Source of the DNA: Podospora comata
Taxonomy: Eukaryota > Ascomycota > Sordariomycetes > Sordariales > Podosporaceae
NCBI GenBank assembly: GCA_017354895.1
Contig: CP071494.1
Span: 2,046,001-2,110,000, forward strand
Length of the DNA stretch: 64,000 nt
Direction: 5' to 3'
This document shows, piece by piece, positions 42,720-54,294 of the stretch; within the stretch, counting starts at the first letter, position 1; every line of letters starts with the position of its first letter. A program made the translations under genes and the position numbers. Under the pieces are notes generated by a model, which was not told the DNA's origin, made no database searches, and worked only from the letters and a program-made list of their open reading frames with translations.

Positions 42720-45700
42720 ATGGAACCCATAACTCCTTACCGTCCATACCTTTTGCGCCTTTGGTTCTTGGTGGCCCTAGTGCTTGTCACAACAGCCTCT
42801 CTGGGACTGGTCGAATATTCCCTCCACAAACTTCTATCAACTGCTGATCTCAGCAGCGCAGTTGTGGCTGGCTCAGACTACAACTCGACCTCCTCTACAC
42901 CTTTCTTCTCTCCGTCAGTCGCTCGCAAGACAACCGTAACCCGTACGACACTTGCCTATATCAACGCAACAGTGCAGATACCACATGCAAAAGCGACCTG
43001 AGGTATGATGCGCACTGAAACCAGTGAAAATACACACATCTCCAAGCAAGCCGGACGCCAGAATTCCACTATCCCAAGGGTTATCAGATGGTAAGTTGAA
43101 CTTCCATGTTATGTGCTGTTTCTCTTCCATCCATACAAGAAGTACTAATGCATCGGTTTCAGGAACCCACGTCCCACACAAAGGCCTTGGAATCCAGAAA
43201 GGAACTCTCCAAAAGACTCGAGCATAGTGGCAGAATGTTCAGAACCCCCCGATCCCCGGGCATCTGGAGATTGTGCCATAGTACTTGACCCCAGTGTAAT
43301 GAGTGTACCCGCCTATTTAAGTCCAATCGGCTCAGCATGGGGTGGATGGGTGAATATTGGATTGCCTGCAACATTGCTCCTCACGCCTCGTCCTCCCAAG
43401 ACTCCCGCACCCACAGCAACTAGCTACCCCGAAATCGAAACTGAAACAGTGGTGGAAACTCTGACAGTATATTACCCTGAAAGTTATCTCGACGACAGAC
43501 CTGCTCCCGACACCGAGGTGGTCTACCCCGAAACCAAGATTACTACTGAGATAGCGCTTCCCACCACCAAGACAACTTTCACCGATGCAGTTCCTAACAT
43601 TCAGACCGTTCCCAACCCCGATATATCTCCCACTTCCACTCAGTCGGCAGCCATTAGCACAGTTTTCACTGAGAGGCCATTCATCAGCGTAGTCCTCAGC
43701 ATTCAAACGGTTCCCAACCCCGGAATTATTCCCAAACAGATGCAGCCCAAAGCAGCAGAAAGCACCATTATTTCCAATTTAGAGGCAATGGATAAAAAAG
43801 ACACCGAAACAAACAGGCTGTTTACCAGCTGGTCACCCACTGTGCACGCCACTGCCCCCCGCAATGTTCGGCATTCAGCATCACTGAAAAACTGGTCAAC
43901 CTCTGACACGTCCTGGCAGTTACTTACCCCCGCAAATGCCATAATAATCACTAGTACTTCAACACCGTCAGTACCTACTCTAAGAGGGTCATCTCAACTG
44001 GGTACTCCAGAGTATTTCATGTCCACAAGCACTGTTCCAACACCGAGGACCAGGGGCTCGACAACAACTGGCTCACTGGAATACTCAACATTCTCAAAGG
44101 CCATAATAAGCCCCATCATCACTTCATCTGTTTCACCTAATGAGGAAAGTTCCACAGGCGGAAATGGCTCATACATTGTTTATGTATTGACACCAGAAGC
44201 TTACTTTCTTGGATCCTTTGCTCCTCTCATATTCGCCATCCTCTTCTATCTACCGTGGGCCAGTTTAGATGCAGTTGCAAAGAGGATGGAGCCGTTCTAC
44301 CGACTGAGCAGCTCCAAGGGCGCAGTAGCATCCGAGTCCCTGAACGTTTCCTACGAAAGCCAAGTACCCTTGGTCGGGCAGCTCTGGAATTCACTTATCC
44401 GAAAACACTGGGTTGTATCAATCACCTCCTTTCTGGTCATATTATGCCAAATCTTGATGGCACTTTCACCAGAAGCAATCCGAATATCTGTGATAGGGAC
44501 CGACTGCCGTGCGAACGTTGCATGTCCTGGGGTATTGAGCGTGTCGACAGCGCCTGCCAGGGCAATGGAAGCTATGTTGCTCGTCATGATTATTTGCACT
44601 GCTGTGCTTGCAGGGCAGCTTTGGAACCGACGATCCCAGCTATACTCGGAACCTTTCAGTCTTGCTGGCACGGCAACTCTGGTGGCGAATGATGGCTCCT
44701 TCTTGCAGCTATTTCGGCAGGTGGACTCTCAGTCTCTGACGTCGGATGGCAAGGGATTGGAGAAAGCATTGGGAAAAAACACGCGATACCGCGTCACAGT
44801 ATACAAAAATGAGGGAGGGGTAGCACAAAATGGCATTGTTTTGGAGCCACCGCACACTACCTCCCAAGCCTTTCCGGCCACCACAACTCCTACATCTGGC
44901 GTCAAATTCCTTCCAGTAAAACGGTCGAATCTCCTTATATTGGAATTATGTCTCCTTTTTCTCATCATCGTCATCATTCTGCCGATAATAATCTGGTATT
45001 ATCTTAACAACGACCAAAACCATCCGCTTGAGCAGTTCCTGAGCGGCCAGGACTTTGGAGTCAGGTTCCTTTTCGCGGCAATAGGCATCCTCATCGACGA
45101 GCTTTGGAAAAACATTTTTTCAAGTATGCGTCCCTTCTTTTTCATGCACTTTTGCCTAACTAACATGAGCAAACTCACCTTCTAGAGCTCGGTATTCTCG
45201 TACCATACATCAATATGTCCAATCCCAATACCGCGGCAAAGCCCCAAGACTCGATGCTCTTCGAACCTCCTTTTTCACCATTAACCGCTCTCTTTCACAA
45301 AAGCACATATCGCTCGTTGCCATTAACGATTGTCACCATGAATGCGAATATGGCCCTGATTCTTACGGTATATTTAGCCAACATCCCTTTCAGCAACGAT
45401 AAATCGAGAGTGGCTTGGGTAGCATCATGCTATTTCAGTTTGGCAATCTTTGGGCTCATGATCATAAGCATTATCGCCCTCATGATCCTGATCCGAGCCC
45501 CTGAGACGCCCCTAGCGCCAGACACCATCGCCGCGCGGCTCTACTATCTGTCTGCGGGACTCACGATCGCTTCTCGGTTCGGGCCATTTTCAACGTTGAA
45601 TACTGGGGACAGGAATAGGGCCATCACCAAATGTGACGCGGGTTTGACGGATTATCGCTTTGGTTGGTTGGCTTACCCAAACCAAAGCTCGAGTCAGAGC

Positions 45701-45793
45701 CAGTCACGGGCCTCTCAAAGGACAAGGGGAGTCAATCAGAGAAATGACAGGATGGTTTTGGGGATTGAGTCAACAAGGGTATTGACTCGTTGA
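42720..45793 (+). CDS. DUF3433-domain multi-pass membrane protein
   Basis: Exon 1 from 42720 encodes MEPITPYRPYLLRLWFLVAL plus the rest of a first membrane span. The main exon, from 43163, carries a long Ser/Thr/Pro-rich extracellular region (repeats of STSTPS and PNPxI type) and then the membrane part: FAPLIFAILFYLPWASLDAVAKRMEPFYRLS, the DUF3433 hallmark, and further spans around LLILELCLLFLIIVIILPII. Introns at 43091-43162 (TACTAAT branch) and 45124-45185 (CTAAC branch) are secure; the last exon gives KLGILVPYINMSN and FGWLAY. How exon 1 joins is unclear: its frame meets a TGA at 42999 and one more intron must remove it. One option is donor 42939 and acceptor 43047. Function of DUF3433 proteins is unknown; they are common in variable fungal regions. 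Confidence 0.7.
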
Positions 45794-45972
45794 ATGGCCG
45801 AGGATTGTGATGATATATCGCGGGCGATACTCTATTGTTGCCTATCGTGGTTTGTAAAGCAATAAACTCGTCTTGTTGCACAACGCAGGGCAAAAATTTC
45901 AGGTGCCGTAATCAGCGCCGAAAGCTAAACTACCAAATTCATACTTTGATTCAGAAAAGATCGAAGACTGCC

Positions 45973-47244
45973 ATGAGCGGATCTTTCCCTGCCCAGACTG
46001 GGTCTCCCTTGGCCTCGACCAAGGACGAATCTCCCTCGTTTAAGGATAAATCTTCCTCGACCAAAACCAGATCTTCCTCCAGTGCATTTCCGAGCGAGTT
46101 TTCCTCCAGCGGATTTTTGAGCGAAGGTTCCGTTACCCAAAGCAGTCCTCGGACTTGGGTGCCTGGCCGTGAGTCCACGCTCGAGAAAAGAATATTGCGT
46201 AAAATCAGACAACACAACGACCGAGGCGACACCGATGCCAAGATCATCGTCAATTTTGTCATCGATTTTGACCATGATCAGTATATCAAAAGCCACAAGA
46301 AGGGCGCGGACACCAACTTAAACTGGGCCTACACACTCACAGGCTTCAGGAACATTGTCCAGGCATCGACCGCGCTCGACTACATGAGCCAGACATGGCC
46401 CCAAACAGGCGCCCGACTGTACAGCTATCTAGACTTGCGCTTACGTCAATCTTCGTACCACAGATTTCGTGTGCAGTTCGCTGGAAATGGGGGTGCAAAC
46501 ATCACCGTGCACCTTGACAAGGAAACACCAGATCTTGAAGCGGAAACATGCCATCTATCCATCACAGCCAGTGGTCACCAAAACCTTGTAGCCTCGGTGG
46601 CTAGCCAAATCGCTTGGTTCTGTGGCGCGTTCAGAAAATCGCCCGAAGATGGTCTCATCTACTGCAAACCAACGGTCAGTGAGACGCTTCATTTTGATTC
46701 TTCGGACTCGTCGAGCGATGACAGCATGAGATTTAATATTGGTTACATCGACACGCCCATCGACGGGTCCGACCTTGACGTGCCACGAACCTGCTGGAAT
46801 GGCCTTTTTATTGACCAACCTCATACTCGGATTGTGTGCGGATACCCAATCCGTGTTCAGCCAGGGTATGCGTTCAACTCAACAAGCGTGCCTTTGACGG
46901 GGTTGGAGATTACGTGGAAGATCATCATGAGGATTCGTGAGGACGAGACGCCGGTTGAGAGGCCTCAGAACCTGGCAACCACGCCGGTTGTTGTTCATGG
47001 GAAGTGTTTTTTTCTTATCTCCAAGGTGTTGAACAAGGGAGTGGTGTTTTGGCATTTGGAGCGGCGGTATGATCATGAGGGGTCTGAGTTTAGGCTTGAT
47101 AACTTGCCTCGTCCGGAGGTGAGCAGTGACTTCGACTTTGACCAGCTAGAGAATTACAGGCACTTCATTGGGGGGGAGTGTGGGGTGAGGAAGCTTTTTG
47201 TCATTGAGGGGCGGTTGCAGGAGGGCTTTACTTGCCCCGATTGA
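45973..47244 (+). CDS. Fungal protein of unknown function, founder of a local tandem pair
   Basis: 423 residues from the Met at 45973 (MSGSFPAQTG); the frame is open further upstream, but that part looks like UTR. The N-terminal 75 residues are Ser/Lys-rich and disordered. The folded part reads IIVNFVIDFDHDQYIKSH, WAYTLTGFRNIVQASTALDY, MSQTWPQTGARLYSYLD, CHLSITASG, ASQIAWFCGAFRKS, VPRTCWNGLF, IRIVCGYPI-like, then TGLEITWKIIMRI. This order (an LTGxxxxxQA...YxxQTWP block, a QIAWxxxALR block, then a CWxxLFxxPxxVxGYPI block) matches a large uncharacterised protein family of Pezizomycotina. No catalytic motif, signal peptide or membrane span is visible. A decayed copy follows 420 bp downstream. 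Confidence 0.65.
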   Translation: MSGSFPAQTGSPLASTKDESPSFKDKSSSTKTRSSSSAFPSEFSSSGFLSEGSVTQSSPRTWVPGRESTLEKRILRKIRQHNDRGDTDAKIIVNFVIDFDHDQYIKSHKKGADTNLNWAYTLTGFRNIVQASTALDYMSQTWPQTGARLYSYLDLRLRQSSYHRFRVQFAGNGGANITVHLDKETPDLEAETCHLSITASGHQNLVASVASQIAWFCGAFRKSPEDGLIYCKPTVSETLHFDSSDSSSDDSMRFNIGYIDTPIDGSDLDVPRTCWNGLFIDQPHTRIVCGYPIRVQPGYAFNSTSVPLTGLEITWKIIMRIREDETPVERPQNLATTPVVVHGKCFFLISKVLNKGVVFWHLERRYDHEGSEFRLDNLPRPEVSSDFDFDQLENYRHFIGGECGVRKLFVIEGRLQEGFTCPD

Positions 47245-47662
47245 TAGGGATACTTTAGAGGGCAGAATTGGTCCCGGGGGAGTAGGTACAAATGTTGTAT
47301 TCCCATCATATTTTGTCGCCTTCTCCGTGGCACTTCCAAAGCACGTTCTATGGAAAACAAATCATTCAACAGGTTGAGGATCGGTTCCTCATGCTAATGA
47401 TTCAACAATGAGTAACGCTGTTATCCCATCAGACTCAGGGCCGACCTTACAAAGCATGTCATTCGACACACAATTTACATTGGCATCTGTTGATTGTTGG
47501 TCTGACTCACTCAGTGATGTAATGTTTTCCGTCGCATTTCCAAATGGATGAAATGGGTGCCAACAGAAAGATTGGCTTCCACTGCATACTTTCCAGTGTT
47601 GTCCCAAATCAGTGTCCCCATTTAAACTCGACTATTCATTGTATCAAACATTTCCCCCATCA

Positions 47663-48370
47663 ATGAGCAAAGAAGCCAGGGTTCAGCATGGCCACTCTAT
47701 TCTGGCTACCCGGCGAAAAGGTCTCCGAGTAGAAACAAAAATACGTGACGCATGCACCCTCGCCGGCTACCGCAACAACGTCCAAGCTGCCTCTCCACTC
47801 GAGTACATGAAACAAACCTGGCCCGACAGAGGACCAGAGGTCTACCACTTCCTTGCTGGAGCTTTGAGCATCAACAACCCTTCAATGACACCACCCACTA
47901 ATCCAGTAGGGATTAAACCCTCACATCATGCAACCCTCCAAGCACCCGATGGGTCGGATATTGTCCTTGACTTGACTGAACACCCCGGCGGTCCAGGCCC
48001 GTTCATTAAACCCCCATCTCATCATTGGAATCCACAACCCCGAACCGGAGATTATCGCTGAGATAGCCAGCCAATTAGCTTGGTTTTGCGGGGTGTTGAA
48101 GAGGTCGAAGGTCATGAACTCGATTTACTACCGTATGCCCAACGCTAAAGGAGTTCGAGTTAGAAAATACTGGTGCAGGCCTCAGAGGCAGCTACAAGCT
48201 TTGGGAGTGATCCTAACAATCTGCCCAAGCTGTTGTATGTGGATGATGGTTTTAGTGTGGAGGACGGGGAGTTGGAAAAGTGTCGGCATGTTTGTTGGGA
48301 GTGGGTGTGGGGGGTATCAACAGTGTGTTGTTAAGGAACCGGGGCCTTTTCGGGTGGTTCCGGCTCCGGT
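47663..48370 (+). pseudogene. Decayed tandem copy of the preceding gene
   Basis: Pieces parallel the upstream protein in order: TLAGYRNNVQAASPLEYMKQ with TWPDRGPEVYHFL (compare TLTGFRNIVQASTALDYMSQ with TWPQTGARLYSYL), then IIAEIASQLAWFCGVLKRSK (compare ASQIAWFCGAFRKS), then LYVDDGFSVEDGELEKCRH and CWEWVWG (compare IGYIDTPIDGSDLDVPRTCW). The N-terminal basic region is shorter, the middle is shortened, and the frame changes near 48058 and again before 48190, ending before the GYPI/TGLEI block. The remaining pieces could in principle be exons, but no good splice sites were found. I call it a partial, non-functional duplicate. Confidence 0.65.
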
Positions 48371-48594
48371 GGGAAAATCAGGTAGGTAAGGTGGGCAAGG
48401 GAAGTTTTGCTTTTGTGGGGGATCTCGCAGGTAGTCATAGCAACAAAGACAGGTCAGTCCAGTTTCTACGAAGAGATCACCCATTTCCACATTCGAACTG
48501 CTTTTAATGCCTAGACTTGTGAATGGACCTGGTTGAACTGAAATCGCGCCGTCATCCTCGTCAATGTCTGCAAAGTACCCGAACAACAAAGTTT

Positions 48595-48963
48595 CTACCT
48601 TCGAGCCCTCTTCTCCGCGATGTCTTCAGTCTCCTCATCGCTATCCCATGCCCTCTCACCCCCCTCAGACTCATGCCGGCCTACATGGTTAATGAACCGG
48701 TTGTTTTCATGACTGTACACCCCAGGTGATGACTGTCCCAACGAGCCAGACCAAAACGAATGTCTCGCCAACTGAGTATGTCCTCTCTGATCGAAGGGCG
48801 ATAAGTACGTGTCTGATGCCATGTCAGCAGGCCCAAACAAAGAAAGATCAGCCGGTTGCTTCCCAGTGCCACTCTGCGATCGTGACCCCAAACTTGAGCC
48901 AAGACCACTATCTTGAAACAGAGCTTCCACTTCGTCAACATCATCTCCAGGGTCCCCGCACAA
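48595..48963 (-). CDS. Uncertain small acidic protein
   Basis: 122 residues beginning MCGDPGDDVDEVEALFQDSG. It is Ser/Gly/Asp-rich and ends EDIAEKRARR. The codon pattern is plausible. The same frame upstream reads TWERPSRL, and a neighbouring frame upstream (MARPSGRAKPESDDPQLT, start at 49046) could be its true N-terminus with an unresolved junction near 48985-49000. Another acidic frame (LFGYFADIDEDDGAISVQPG, 48317-48589) lies just downstream. No family is recognised; this may be one broken or misread small gene. Confidence 0.3.
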   Translation of the reverse strand: MCGDPGDDVDEVEALFQDSGLGSSLGSRSQSGTGKQPADLSLFGPADMASDTYLSPFDQRGHTQLARHSFWSGSLGQSSPGVYSHENNRFINHVGRHESEGGERAWDSDEETEDIAEKRARR

Positions 48964-49424
48964 CCGTGATGGTCTTTCCCAGGTAAGCTGGCGGTCAACT
49001 GTGGATCATCACTCTCCGGCTTGGCACGTCCGGACGGCCGAGCCATTCTCCGCCAACGGGCCGCCGGGACCCCACAGTTCTAAATCCGCTTAGCTCCGAG
49101 CGCCGCAATCCTGCATCATGCATCAACCACAGCGGTCAAGAACCCACCTCACTGTCGTCTCGAACTGACCAACCGATCTCAATCACCAGCTCGGCCATCA
49201 CTTGAGGTGACTCAGACTATCATCCGCCCTTCAATTGAGCATTAAGTACTTGCATGCTCCATTTTATCTTGATCGATTGCTTTTCACCTGTGGACACACA
49301 AAGCCGTTAGCGGATTACACCATCATCCCCGCCAGGCCCGCCACAGCCGTTGCCGTCATCGGCTGCCCGCGTCTCTCAACTCCAAGCCTCATCGCTTCCA
49401 CAGTTTCACAACCAACCTCACAAG

Positions 49425-51183
49425 ATGTCTTCCAGTCACCCACCACAACCGGCAGCGTCTGCCCTTCCTGCCGACGGCCTCAACGTTCTTTCACCAGCGC
49501 CAATACAAACCGAATCCAGCCCTCTGCTCCCCAAGCCGCCATCAGCTTCCTCATCCTCCTCAGAAGCTGTCAGCGAGGCCGGCACCGAAACAGAAGAATC
49601 CACACTCATAGCCCAGCCACTTTCTCCCGCCAGGCTCTACATAACTCTCACCTCATCCTACCTGGGCGTCTTCCTCGGCGCAGTGGACGCCTCTATCATT
49701 GTCACTTTGTCTGGACCCATCGCCTCAGAGTTCCAGTCCCTGTCACTGTTATCATGGCTTGCGGCATCATACCTCATCGCCAATGCTGCTTGTCAGCCCC
49801 TGTCGGGTAGACTCACCGATATCTTTGGTCGTGGGCCGGGACTCGTCTTCTCCAACTTGATGTTCGGCCTTGGTAACCTCATTTGTGGGTTGGCAAAGAA
49901 TGAACAGCAAATCATCCTCGGACGAGTCATCTCTGGAGTGGGAGGCGGTGGGCTCATGAGCATCAGCACTTTCCTTGCCACGGATCTGGTTCCATTGAAG
50001 AAAAGAGGCGTGGTGCAAGGGCTGGGGAACATTGCTTATGGCACAGGCGCTATGCTGGGTGGCGTATTTGGCGGCTTCATCAACGACACCTCGTCCTGGG
50101 GTTGGAGGTTGGCTTTTTTGATCCAGGTCCCGATCATTGCTGTCAGTGGTGGATTGGTGGCTTATCTGGTGAGGGTGCCGCCCAAGGTATCCAACAAGAG
50201 CTTGATCTCGAGGATCGACTTCCTGGGTGCCTTTTTTATCGTCGGGTTCTTGGTCTTGACGCTGCTCGGGCTTAATGCCGGCGGGAATTTGGTCAGGTGG
50301 ACGGATCCATTGGTCTTGACTAGCATTCCGCTGGGTGTCGCAATGCTCTTTGCCTTGGTATGGTGGGAAGGCAGGGTGAAGCAACCGATTATCCCGGTGA
50401 AGCTATTGGTTGAAAGGACTGTTGCTGCAGCGTGTATCACGAATTTTTGCAGGTATGTATCCCCCGATCTTTCTTGAAGACAAGAAAACTGACGATCACA
50501 GCTCCATGGTGATGATGATGACCATGTTCTATGTTCCACTGTATCTCCAGGTCCTTGGCTACACCCCCACACAATCCGCATATCGCATCCTCGCATCTTC
50601 GGTCGGCGTCTCGTTCGCGTCGGTCGGCAGCGGGTTGATCATGAAGCAAACTGGCAAGTATGTCGGCCTGGGCAGAATTGTCTTGTCAGTGTACACGATC
50701 GCCATTGCTCTCAACACATTGCTGGACCAGTACACGCCACCTTGGATCCCGTTTGTTTCCATGACCCTCCACGGTGCTGGATATGGTGCTATGCTTACTG
50801 TTACCCTCCTTGGCTGCATTGCTGCTGTTGAACACTCGCAGCAGGCCGTGATCACGAGCGCTACGTATGCCTTCCGGTCGGTAGGCACCACGCTCGGCAT
50901 CACTGTCGCATCGGCCGTCTATCAGAACATACTGAAGGCAAAGCTGTGGGAAAGATTCGGTGACCTGCCCGGTGCGGCTGAGGAGATTAACCGAATCCGT
51001 GATGATCTTGGGGAGTTGGGGCGTTTGCCTGAGGGTTGGCACGATGGTGTAATTGCGTCGTTTATGGAGGCGTTCAGAGGAGTCTGGCTGACTGCGCTTG
51101 GCTTGACTGTCATTGCTCTGATCAGTGTCTGCTTGATGAAGCAGCACAAGCTGCACTCGACGTTAACCAGGCAGGAGGAATAG
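49425..51183 (+). CDS. MFS transporter, DHA2-like (basic amino acid / drug type, Fnx1/Vba-like)
   Basis: Two exons (49425-50452 and 50502-51183) encode 569 residues. A disordered Ser/Pro-rich cytosolic head of about 70 residues carries ESSPLLPK, a dileucine-like motif seen in vacuolar transporters. About 14 membrane spans follow. MFS motif A is GRLTDIFGRGPGLVFS after span 2; LGRVISGVGGGGLMSIST and LKKRGVVQGLGNIAYGTGAM (motif C-like) are typical of DHA2. The splice restores NFCSSMVMMMTMFYVPLYLQ across spans 9-10. Relatives include vacuolar basic-amino-acid importers and multidrug exporters; the substrate cannot be fixed from sequence. The start at 49425 (MSSSHPPQ) is preferred over an in-frame ATG at 49350. 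Confidence 0.9.
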
Positions 51184-52900
51184 GTGTCTTAAGCTGAGAT
51201 TAATGGTGGGAGACGTCGGGTAGGGAGTCTGGGTAGGTAGCCTGGGTAGGTAATCGGCAAGGAGGGGAGAGGGGATCAAGATGGAAACCCTTTAACAATT
51301 GCAGCAAAGGAAGCCGAAGGACGTTTAACTGCAGTGACAATTGGAACAATTAAACTGTGGGGAAAAGATTATAACAAGAGCGAGTCTGCGATGAATGATC
51401 ATGGTACTGTGTCATGGAGCGTTCTGCATCGTGCACCAGAATTCCCAACAAATGGCTTTACAAAGAATTCCATTTCCCTATCTGGGAAGATTCTGACTCT
51501 CTCAATTTAGTGACACATCATAATACCGCCTCTTCATAACATTATGCAGCTGTAATGTATCATCAATCGTGCTCTTCCTCACCGCGCTTCACCGATGTCC
51601 TGCAGCGCTTAGTGCAACCCCCCCGGTTTCATCACAAGCAAAACGAAAAAGAACCATTGGAAACCATAGCAGATTTTTCCCAGCCACAGGTAAATTTGTC
51701 GATGCTTCTAGAATTCTTAATACTTCTTCTGGCTTCTTGTCTTCAATCACCGTTCATGCACCTTTCGCGCCATTGATGTACCTGGTATTCGTCAGGTTCA
51801 ACTACCGGTGACATATGCACCAATCCATCTGTGTACACCGCTCCCTCCTGCATCAAACGCTTCTTATCTACCACTCAACCACCTCCAATGCATCGAGTCT
51901 TCCCTCATTTTGCGCTATCACCATCAACATGCATCAGGCTGCACACCTTCTCAGCAAATCTCAATATCACCGACCAGATCAGCTACCGCACCACCACACC
52001 AACTCAGTACACATCCTCCTCTCTTGTCCTCCCCATCTCTTCATAACTCAACTCCCGTGCCCAACCACAAGGAGGCCTCAACCCCAAAGATAAGACCCCT
52101 TGTCCTTGCATCCCAGAGCAAGGAAAAACAAAAAGAAAACTGGGGCCCAAGTGAACCAAAGATCCCAGCCATGCATGCTTGAGATGGGAATTGGAAATTC
52201 ACCATCCCCCCATGGCGCGCCAAAACCCAAGTACCCAGGCAGCAGTCTCCACTCTTGACGACATGTCATGTTCCCCCTAACAACAAAGTGAGTAAACAAA
52301 CCCCTTTTGCTTTTCTGCAGATATAAACGCATGTTTGTCCCACCCTCCCGATCCACCCAGCCTTGTCATCCCTCGCTTCTAGGTGCAGCCTCTCCCATGG
52401 CCGCTTCACCCCAATACCTTGTTTTCCTCAGCCTTTACAGCTCGATAAATTCCACAGCCTCCTCTACCTTGCATCAAGATTTGTGTAACAAATTGAAGTG
52501 GCGCTTTGGTGTTGTCTATAAGGTACCGTATGCATAGGCACTTGTCTTTCGTCCACCCCACCCTTCCCCTACACAAGTTCATGCCACACATAACACAAAA
52601 GAGATAAAGAAAAAACAAGGTTTGTGTGTGTAACAACCGCATCCAATCTGTAAGGAGACTTTACCCTTGGCATACCTAAGTTGATATAAATGCTAAAGAA
52701 AAGGCAGAAGAGAAAAATATAGTATATATGACACAAGAAAAAAGATCGAAACAAACATATGAAACAACAAGAGAAGGTGAATAGTGTAAGGCAAAGTTCT
52801 ATCTCTTCCTGATCATCGGTATCCCTATAAACAAAGGAAATCTTCTTTTGCTTCCCATCTTGTCTTTCTTTTCTCCTTTCTATCTGTTTCTGTCGCCCAA
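51184..52900. other. Intergenic, 1.7 kb, between converging genes
   Basis: 3' flanks of the MFS and DUF6594 genes. Near 51213-51252 there is a short direct repeat, CTGGGTAGGTA twice, with a related GGGTAGG unit before it. The stretch 51800-52200 is C/A-rich with spurious Pro/Ser/His frames. No gene seen. Confidence 0.55.
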
Positions 52901-54294
52901 CTAGGCAGCAGATATAAACCCAGCCCCAACAGCAAACGCCCCGCAAAAGGCCAGATACGCGCACCCAGCCAGCGACGTCATTGTGTTATCCAGCTGCGAC
53001 TTTGCACTTATGACGGCGCAAAAGACGAGGGTCGACACACATATGATGGCAAAGTTGCCACCGTTGTCAAACTTGCAGAGATGCAACAGGGCTGCTGTTA
53101 TGAGAAGTAACAGGCCGGTGGCGATGACGTGGATGGTCTTGAAGATGACGGTCAGGATGGCCATGGGGACGTAGTTGTCTTCCGTGTGGGAGTCGGGCTG
53201 TCATCAGTCAGGTGTGTTAGTGTCTGGGACCTGGTTGGTTGAGATCGGGCATGTTAAGGTGCGTAACGCACCTTGAAGAAGCGGGCGTAAAGTCTCATTA
53301 TTCTGCTTGACGTCTCGGTGACCCAGTAAGGAGCCTGTGGGTGTGGACTAACGAAGTCGTCTGGGAATTTGAAGGAGCCACAAGCGTCTCTATCTATCAC
53401 GTTTCCGTATATGTGCTCGGCCAGGTTTCTGAATAGTTCATGGTGGATCGGGTGCTGCTGTTCCATGATTCTCATCGAGGCTGTTAATTTGTCTGTTGTT
53501 GTTGTTGACGATCAGCTTCTGTACCAGAAACTGTCTTGTTGTGGCGGTTTCCAGATCTTTTCTTACCGTGTTCAGCGAGTTCCTTATTGATCTCTGCTAG
53601 GATGACCTCACGCCTGTTTGGAGTTGGGGGGTCTCCCGCTGGTCTTTTGTGGTTGGCCGAAAGACTTCTTGTTGCTTCGGGGCAGTTCTCGTCATAGGCA
53701 AGCAGCTGGTCGTTCAGACAATCCAATCTGCATTGCTTGTCAAGTATCAACTGCCATCTCTCGTTCCGGTAAGCCCTGTGAAATCTCAGATTGGACCATC
53801 GATCGAACATAGCCGCCAGCTCCAGGAAGCCGGAGGTATGTTTGCGTTCTTCGTTTCCTACAGTTCATGAAGAATGCCATCAGCAAACCGCAAATTTGAA
53901 CCAGTCATACGAGGAGTGTGGCTTACGACGGTTGAGAAATCGACTGGTCCTGTAGAACTCTTCCAGTGCTAGGACGATCTTGAGTTAGCATCAGGTCTCA
54001 AGCTCAGGCCTTCGAGCATCTTATGTCAAGAGGATACTCACGACTCTCAAGTTCCGTCTCGATAACAACCGCGGCAGACGCCGAAAAGGTTGAAGGATCT
54101 GCTGGCCCATCGCTCAGATTCGCTTCCTGGGAAGACGTAGACGGACCGGGGGTTTCCGGCCTCCCACTCTCAGCTTCTTCAAGGCTAGAAGCAAAGGGCA
54201 TTTTGTCGTAAAAGGGGTTATTGGCCTGGGTAGCTGCGGGTTGCCGTGAAAATGGCAAGTCTGTCTCGTGGGCATTCCCTCCGCTATTAAACAT
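52901..54294 (-). CDS. DUF6594-family membrane protein
   Basis: Five exons (54042-54294, 53927-53968, 53567-53857, 53272-53480, 52901-53197) join in phase to 363 residues. A disordered Ser/Pro/Glu-rich head of about 85 residues precedes the DUF6594 body: LEEFYRTSRFLNRRNEERK, LELAAMFDRWSNLRFHRAYR, a charged coiled segment, then IMRLYARFF. Three hydrophobic helices form the C-terminus (VIFKTIHVIATGLLLLITAA, FAIICVSTLVFCAVISAK, LAGCAYLAFCGAFAVGAG). This is the standard plan of the family: a helical cytosolic part and three terminal spans. The function is unknown; members are numerous in ascomycete accessory regions. The donor of intron 4 lies inside a 9-bp inverted repeat (53256-53274). Confidence 0.85.
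53256..53274 (-). repeat. Palindrome covering a splice donor
   Basis: AAGGTGCGT and ACGCACCTT are exact reverse complements around a single base. The GT of intron 4 of the DUF6594 gene lies in one arm, so the pre-mRNA could fold over its own 5' splice site. Confidence 0.7.

Noticed and set aside
51200-51260. GGTAGGTA repeats as a possible mobile-element end
   Set aside because: Short low-complexity repeats of this kind occur at several places in the window (for example 22465, 26667, 55924) without flanking element structure.
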